DNA of 64,000 nucleotides from Boesenbergia rotunda (taxonomy: Eukaryota; Streptophyta; Magnoliopsida; Zingiberales; Zingiberaceae): NCBI GenBank assembly GCA_024364735.1, contig JAGFNQ010009458.1:168280-232279 (forward strand). The letters are read 5' to 3'. A program made the position numbers and the translations under genes. This document shows positions 57,968 through 64,000 of this stretch, piece after piece (position 1 is the first letter of the stretch; each line of letters opens with the position of its first letter). The notes below the pieces were generated by a model. It did no database searches. It was not told the origin of the DNA and was given only the letters and a program-made list of their open reading frames with translations.

Positions 57968-59062
57968 CTAGCTCAAGGTCGTGGGTAGGGTAATTCTCTC
58001 ATAGTCCTTGAGCTGTCTGGAGGCATATGCTATTACTTTACCATCTTGCATGAGGACAGCTCCAAGGCCCATCTTGGATGCATCACTGTAGATGTCAAAG
58101 GCCTTGTCACTCTCTGGAACAGTCAGGATGGGAGCACTGGTCAATCTCTTCTTCAGCTCTAGAAAACTGTGCTCGCATTTATCTGACCATTCAAACTTCT
58201 TGTTCTTTCTGGTCAAGGCTGTGAGTGGAGAGGCTATCCTGGAAAAGTCCTCCACAAATTTTCTGTAATATCCTGCCAGGCCTAAGAAGCTTCTGATCTC
58301 ACTGGCATTCTTGGGTCTACACCAGTTGCTGACTGCTTCTATCTTGGCTGGATCAACTTGAATGCCTTCTTTGGATACAATGTGACCTAGGAAAGTCACC
58401 TGATCTAGCCAAAACTCACACTTTGAGAATTTTGCATAAAGCTTCTCCTGCTGAAGGATCTGCAGCACTATCCTCAAGTGTGTAGCATGGTCCTCTGGAG
58501 TCTGTGAGTATATGAGAATATCATCAATAAATACAATGACGAATTTATCGAGATACTCCCTGAAGATGTGGTTCATCAGCTCCATGAAGACTGCTGGAGC
58601 ATTGGTTACTCCAAAAGGCATTACTACAAATTCATAGTGGCCGTATCTTGTCCTGAAGGCCGTCCTGGGGATGTCACTTTCTTTAACCTTTAGCTGATGA
58701 TACCCAGAACGCAGGTCTATTTTTGAGAACACTGTAGCTCCTTTGAGTTGATCAAATAAATCATCTATTCTGGGAAGGGGGTACTTGTTCTTGATGGTCA
58801 CCTTGTTCAGAGCTCTATAGTCTACGCACAGACGCATAGATCCATCCTTCTTCTTGACGAACAGTACAGGAGCTCCCCAGGGTGAATGACTCGGGCGAAT
58901 GAAGCCCTTGTCTAGTAGCTCCTGGAGTAGCTCTTGTAATTCCTTCAACTCTGCTGGAGACATACGATATGGGGCCTTCGAGACCGGACCGGTACCGGGC
59001 ACTAGCTCGATCTCGAATTCCACAGATACATGTACTTGACCAGGAGGAGGCCACAGATACAT
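57968..59062 (-). pseudogene. F pol, first part: RT and RNase H start
   Basis: Open minus-strand frame. RT has GFIRPSHSPWGAPVLFVKKK, DYRALNKVTIKNKYPLPRID, KIDLRSGYHQL and the catalytic VFIDDILIYSQT. RNase H starts DIYSDASKMGLGAVLMQDGK. The frame ends at 57968 because one A is missing compared with the expected reading into 57962. The upstream side is truncated at about 59055, just before RT. gag, protease and the 5' LTR of F are absent, so F cannot move on its own. Confidence 0.92.
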
Positions 59063-59127
59063 CTACTATTATAGAACCTTCAGGTATTATCCAGCACGCT
59101 TAGGTAAGTATTTCTCCTCTTTGTTGA

Positions 59128-60021
59128 GAAAAATGCAGTGAGGTACCTAGTGCTGATTTTATTGATTCTGATGAGTTTATTGATATACCTTGTGTAGAAA
59201 TTATTTGTGAAAATCCAATAGAGGTACCAAACATTGATTTTATTGATCGTACTGCATTACTTGATACATTTCTTGTAGATATGGGTGGTGAAATAATTTT
59301 AGAGACACCTATAATTGATGTTGTTTTTTATGATGAATCACTTAATACATCTTTTGTGGATATGGATAGTGAAAAATTTATAGAAGTGCCTGAAATGGAT
59401 GTTATTTATTTTGATGAATCTCTTGCTATATCTTATGCTGAGGTTGAATGTGAGAAACTCATAGAGATATCTGATATTGATTTGATTGGCTGTGACATAT
59501 TACTTGATACACCCTTGATGGAAAATAATTGTGAAATTTCTATTGATGAGCCAGAAATTGATTTCTTTATTTGTGATGAGTATTTGGATGCAAATTTGGT
59601 AGGAAATAATTTTGAAAATTTTATTGAGGCACCACAAATTGATTTAATTGGACATGATGTAATTTTGGATTCATTTTATGCAGAGACTGATATCATTTTA
59701 TTTCTTTCTGACCCTGAACGCTTGAGAGAGGTATTATATTATTTTGCAGGGTCCAGAAGACTTCAGGAGTGGGTGCTCCAATTGAACAGACTTCAACCCC
59801 CTGGAAGGACTTCTGAAGGGCATCAAGAAGGAGGAGATGATCTTACTTTAATTAAAAGCACTCCACTCCTTGAATGGCTCTTAAACCTGAATCGCCTTAG
59901 GCCACCTGAACAAAATATTGTGAAATTCAAGTGTGGGGGAGCTCGAATTCACTCAGCCACCCAGACTCCTCCACTACCAAGATGGAGGCTACTGCTTGAT
60001 AGACTCCGTCCACCCGAATAA
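59128..60021 (+). CDS. T3 acidic 27-residue repeat protein
   Basis: An open frame with no start codon upstream of the first ATG at 59281; the frame opens after a TGA at 59125, so its true beginning is probably lost. Residues encoded from 59209 to 59694 form six consecutive units of exactly 27 residues (81 bp), pattern E-x-x-I-E-x-P-x-I-D-x-I-x-x-D-x-x-L-D. Examples are KFIEVPEMDVIYFDESL and NFIEAPQIDLIGHDVIL. The C-terminal part has three tryptophan motifs, LQEWVLQLNRLQPPG, LLEWLLNLNRLRPPE and LPRWRLLLDRLRPPE, the last ending the protein. I do not recognise the family. It lies between a broken junction with F and the T3 3' UTR, where T2 has its integrase end. It might be an extra Athila ORF or a substitute product of a nonautonomous derivative. 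Confidence 0.6.
   Translation, partial: EKCSEVPSADFIDSDEFIDIPCVEIICENPIEVPNIDFIDRTALLDTFLVDMGGEIILETPIIDVVFYDESLNTSFVDMDSEKFIEVPEMDVIYFDESLAISYAEVECEKLIEISDIDLIGCDILLDTPLMENNCEISIDEPEIDFFICDEYLDANLVGNNFENFIEAPQIDLIGHDVILDSFYAETDIILFLSDPERLREVLYYFAGSRRLQEWVLQLNRLQPPGRTSEGHQEGGDDLTLIKSTPLLEWLLNLNRLRPPEQNIVKFKCGGARIHSATQTPPLPRWRLLLDRLRPPE
59209..59694 (+). repeat. Six 81 bp tandem coding repeats
   Basis: Units start at 59209, 59290, 59371, 59452, 59533 and 59614. DNA and protein are well diverged between units, but length is strictly kept. Confidence 0.85.
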
Positions 60022-62475
60022 AGGGGAGTTTATTTTTCTTGCATTTTCTTTTATCGCATTTTTCACTTTTATGTTTTCTAGAGTAAATTGAATAAATACA
60101 CATTGTAAATACCATGTCTTTTCTTTTAGCACTTTTTCTTGCATGAGTGGAAATAAATGTATCCCTCTAGGTTATCTCCATACCATTTTAGAGTCCTTTG
60201 AAAATAAATTAAATTTGGTTGTCAAAACTTAGGGTTTGAGCCAATGGATGAAATCTTGGATGCTTGAGTACTACTTTGTTTTAGATTCTTAATTGAGGAC
60301 TTGGGATGAATTATTTTGACCTAGTGAGAATTAGCCTTATTTTTGTGACACACCTATGTTATTGTACTCTAGAACTTGCTTAGGTTCTTTCAAAATCATA
60401 TTTCAATGATTGGATCACATCTATAGAAACTAATCCATTTGTTTACCTTTCCATTTCAATTTTGACAAAAATCATGTTCAATCCCTTTTTCTTTACTTAT
60501 TTCCTACTCTTACCCTCACTTTTCTTTGGACTTGTTGCTTGAGATGTTCTTAATGTTATTTTGCCCGAGACGGACAAAGATTTAAGTGTGGGGGAGTGAT
60601 TAGTGTTTTGGAAAGATTTGGTATCAAAGAAGCAATTTATGTCGAAGAAAAAAAAAATTTCTGCATTTTTATGTGCCAAGTTGAGTTTTGTGTCAAAAAT
60701 GAGCAAAAGGATGGAAGCAATTGAGGCATCTAGATTCTCCATTATAATTTGACGATCCAAGCTTACATTGCCAAGCTCAAAAAGATTTGATTAAGAAGAA
60801 AATTCTGTGCCAAGGATTAAGTGGCACGCAACCATTCAATTGAAGCCAAAAATCTGCACCAAGAAGAAAAATTCTGCACCAAGAAGAATAAACTTTATAG
60901 ATAGCAGGTTTGATCAAAATGCTTTGGACTTGTTGCTGATGTTGCTTAGAAATCAGACACATAGTGCTTAATGCTGCATCGTAGCTGGACAAATCTGAAA
61001 CATGGCAGCAAAACCTGGAAAAAAATCAGAAAATCTGAGTTAAGGCAGAATCTGTGCAGGAAACCAGTGTCAAAAAGTAGTTTATGCATAAGGATTATAT
61101 CAACTTGGAGCTGAGAGTTGGTTTCAAGGCTGTAAAACACAGAAGGAAGTTGCAGGACAGTAAATTCAGCAATAATCTCAAAGGTTCGGGAAGCTGAAAA
61201 GAGCTGAGAAAGCAAAAGAAGAGATGAGATTGAAGCATAAAATACAGAATTTCTGTTTCAAAAACCAAAATGAGCTGTTCGGCCACCCTGATTGCAGCTG
61301 ATTGTAGCTGTCTTTTGCTGTAGAAATCAGAATTCGAAAGGGTTGAACAAAAGCTGAAAACAAAGAAGAAAATCAATACAAGCAGTTTGTGCAGAAATGT
61401 GCCAAGTTGAGGCTGAAATTGGATTTTTCTGGGCTGTGAATCAAAGAATAAAATTCGGAATTGCATCAAAGAATGTTGAGAACATCACAGCTGATCAGAA
61501 ACAGAATGGTGGATGCTGGGATGTTTTAAATCAGAACCGGAAAAATCAGAAAAGAAAAAAAAAGTTGTAGTGCCAAAATTCCAAGTGAAGCATTTAGGTT
61601 TTCCACCACCATTTGCTCAACTACTCCTATATGCTAACTGATGTGAAGAAATCAGAGATTTGAAATTGATTCAGTGGAGAAGCTGAAACAGAAAAGAGAA
61701 AGAAAAAAATAGTTCGAAAAAAAAAGCAAAGAAAAGAGAGGAAACAAGAGCAAGTTGGCACACAATTGAAGACTTGGCACTAATAAATCAGTGAATGTTT
61801 TTCTCATCTCAGTTCAAGCTGTATTCCATTTCATTTCTGACTTTACAAGAAAGAAAAAAATCTGAGAAAAGAGTGAAAGAAGCAAACTTGGCACAAGTAA
61901 ATCAAAGAGTGGCACATTGAGATCAAATGGAGTTATTTTTCATCCAAATCAAAGGAATTATTTAAATTTGACTTCCCCACACTTTAGATATCATTAGAGG
62001 ACTGTTAAGATGGGGCAAAGCACATTGGAAACATTTTTGAGCAACCAAGTCTCCCACTCCATCAATTTTTCCATTATCTTGATTTTTATTTCATTTCTCA
62101 CCATTTTTCATGTTTTCCTTTGTTTTTATAGTTGTCGATCCTAATCATGAATAATGGTGGAGATTAGATAATAAGCAAGCCTATGGTAGTGCAAGAAACA
62201 TGTGTGTGAGAGTGAGCTCCATTTCCATCATCAACTTAGAACTTAAGGAGAGAGCCACCAAAACTTCCCATGAAAGGCTAGTGATTTAAATTCATCTCAA
62301 TGATTCATGATGGATGAAAAGGCTAAGTTGTTGATTTAAGGACAAGATACTACTCCATAGAGCTTAGATTTATGAGAATTGACAACCTTAGGTAATTTCT
62401 TTTCATTTGTTTCTAATTATGCTTAAGAAAGCCTAAGGGATACATATTTAGTATTTTCGCGAGACGCTCAAGGTT
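60022..62475 (+). other. Long noncoding 3' region of T3
   Basis: Matches the T2 3' UTR in order and content, beginning AAAGGGGAGTTTATTT. It holds an internal polypurine-like motif (60566-60604) and repeated GTGCCAAGTTGAG or GGCAC-type phrases (60671, 61398, 61741, 61890). ORFs on the minus strand (60497-61469) have no recognisable domain. Confidence 0.75.
60566..60604 (+). repeat. Internal copy of the Athila polypurine tract
   Basis: CGAGACGGACAAAGATTT followed by AAGTGTGGGGGAGTGATTAG repeats the arrangement at the true tract (62459-62492: CGAGACGCTCAAGGTT, then AAGTGTGGGGGAGTTGATAG). Confidence 0.85.
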
Positions 62476-62489
62476 AAGTGTGGGGGAGT
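62476..62489 (+). other. Polypurine tract of T3
   Basis: AAGTGTGGGGGAGT directly before the LTR start. Confidence 0.88.
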
Positions 62490-64000
62490 TGATAGATACC
62501 ATTTTATTGATTATTTTAGATGTTAAAATCCATGTTTGACTCATATTTTTATTGTTTAATTGTGATTTTACCCTAGGTTTTAGGATTTCCTCTTATTTTG
62601 GACTTAATTGCAAAATTACACAATTTTTGGATTATTTGGCCACTAATTTTCTGATATATTTTTGTAGGCATGAAAGGATCCTGGACCTAGGGCATACTGG
62701 GTCAAACTTGAGTCGGATGGGAACCGGATCGAATTATCAAGCCTACGATTAATCCGGGCCGTCCGATTCAAGAGCGGCTAGATCTGAGCCATCCGGGACG
62801 ATCTGAAGCAATCCGAGCTAGGGTTAGGGTTGATCAAGCTCTATGATCAAGATCTGAAGGTTTCATCCCAATCAGAGCTAAATCAACCGTTGGATCAAGC
62901 TTGGAGGGCTCTAGAGCGTCCATTCACAGATTGAGTTGATCTGGACCATCCGTTGCAAATCTGGAAAATCCGAGCTACCCCAAGGCAGATCCTGACCACA
63001 GATCACCATCATTAAAGTTTGGCTCAAATCCGATCAAGATCAGCCGTTGGATCTCCTCCAATCAATCTGAGCCGTCCAATTTTAATTACTTAAGGAAAAA
63101 TTTGGCCGCAGCAACCTTCGTCGCGTCTCCGCCGCAGCTCCTTCTTCGTTTGTTTTCTTCACTGTTTTAGCTAGATTTCTTCATCAAGGAGGCGCGATCC
63201 CTCAATCCATCATCAAAGCAAGGGTTAGGTTAGTGAAAAGATGATCTCAGTGAAGTTTCAGAGTTGATTTTTGCTCAATAGCGAAGTTGCGCGAGGTCTC
63301 GGCAGTTTGCTATCCGAATTCAGCGAACTCAGCTGTGCTCCGTTTCCATTGCATCCGAGCTGACCAGAGGGGTTCCCTGGGAGGTCTCAGTCACTCCCAA
63401 ATCCAAATCGCAAGCCACCACAGCGAGTTTGAAGAATTCGGAGCTGAATTTCAGTTTGGGCAAAGTCTGATTCGATTCGGTAGTAGAGAAGATCTTCACT
63501 GATTTGTTGAGCTTGCGGGTCCGAGGTTCTCCCTTGATTGACGACCAAGGAGCTCTTGAGTTGAGGATGGTTGAGGAGTAGCTGATAATTTAGTTTCAAT
63601 CTGATTTTGTAGCTTTAATTTTCATCACTGCCGTGTTCTGTTTCTGCATTTTAATTTCAGATTGGTTAAGTTGGTTTAATGCAATTGTTTCTGCTTAATT
63701 AGGGTTTAATCCAATCAGTTAAGTAATTAGGAAGCTTTTCTAGTGGATAGTTGAGTTAAATTCCAGTTTAATTGTAGCTTAAATCGTTGCGTGCCAATTC
63801 CATTCCTTGCGTGCCATTTCTTTTTCAGCGTATCAATTTTTGTTCATCCTGCGTATCAGCTTTCTTCTCTGAATTTCCCTTAGCTTCTGAATGCTTCAGT
63901 TTATCTCACATTTAGTTTGTTAAATTGGTTGATGTAGTTTCATTTCTGAGTTGTTCAGCTCGAAATTTCTGCACAATCTCGTTTCTGAATTTCAGATCAT
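62490..64000 (+). repeat. 3' LTR of T3, cut by the window end
   Basis: Starts TGATAGATACCATTTTATTG. The visible 1511 bp match the reverse complement of T1 (15849-18207) closely, including the ATCCAACGG repeat zone (about 62750-63080). About 850 bp are expected beyond the window. Confidence 0.9.

Noticed and set aside
61095..61469. 124-residue minus-strand ORF in the T3 3' region
   Set aside because: Phe- and Leu-rich with no domain, opposite to the element; a by-product of purine-rich DNA on the plus strand.

Overview
This window is flowering-plant nuclear DNA built almost entirely of LTR retrotransposons. I see no intact host gene. The plant-type families point to an angiosperm: SIRE-like and other Ty1/copia, Athila-type and chromodomain-type Ty3/gypsy, a 'putative gypsy type transposon' (Transposase_28-like) gag-like gene, and a relic of a Ptta/En/Spm (Transposase_24-like) gene. 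Most copia PBSs match initiator tRNA-Met. The species cannot be fixed from this sequence; a monocot is a guess. Elements are named here with working letters (G, H, A-F, T1-T3).

Left part, 1-8585: the right-hand piece of a gypsy-type LTR (1-1926) abuts a minus-strand copia LTR (1927-4984). That LTR was split by solo LTR G (2961-4551, TSD TTAGT). A decayed, spliced Transposase_24-like gene (5220-6614) follows, then repeat-rich AT DNA and a GC-richer upstream region with two G-boxes and a TATA box.

Nest 1, 8586-19832: element H carries a Transposase_28-like gag gene with introns. It is split by C (10157-19086, TSD TCCTG), a gag-only SIRE-like copia. The 3' LTR of C was later hit by an Athila-type solo LTR, T1 (15849-18207, TSD AGGAG).

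Nest 2, 19833-53827: the minus-strand Athila element T2 (3' LTR 19833-21516, integrase and RNase H to 25463, continuing at 37115-37489) is split inside RNase H by copia A (25464-37109, TSD AGGAG). A contains the 5' LTR and gag of a second copia family, B (31322-35154), which runs directly into A's 3' end. T2 is also broken at 37490 by the minus-strand copia D. D's integrase is split by the young copia E (41357-51288, TSD CCATA), whose protease coding region is deleted.

Right part, 53828-64000: a minus-strand chromovirus-type gypsy, F (LTR plus RT-RH-IN-chromodomain-like end, 5' side lost), abuts the 3' half of a plus-strand Athila-type element, T3. T3 carries an unusual ORF of six exact-length 27-residue acidic repeats, then a long noncoding tail, a polypurine tract and an LTR cut by the window end.

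Most noteworthy: (i) tandem 9+4+9 nt palindromes in the LTR of copia B, recurring in the LTR and 3' UTR of the unrelated gypsy T2; (ii) arrays of short hairpins with compensatory changes in the U3 of copia families A, B and C; (iii) the T3 repeat protein; (iv) a duplicated polypurine tract inside both Athila elements; (v) E, recently inserted although it lacks a protease.
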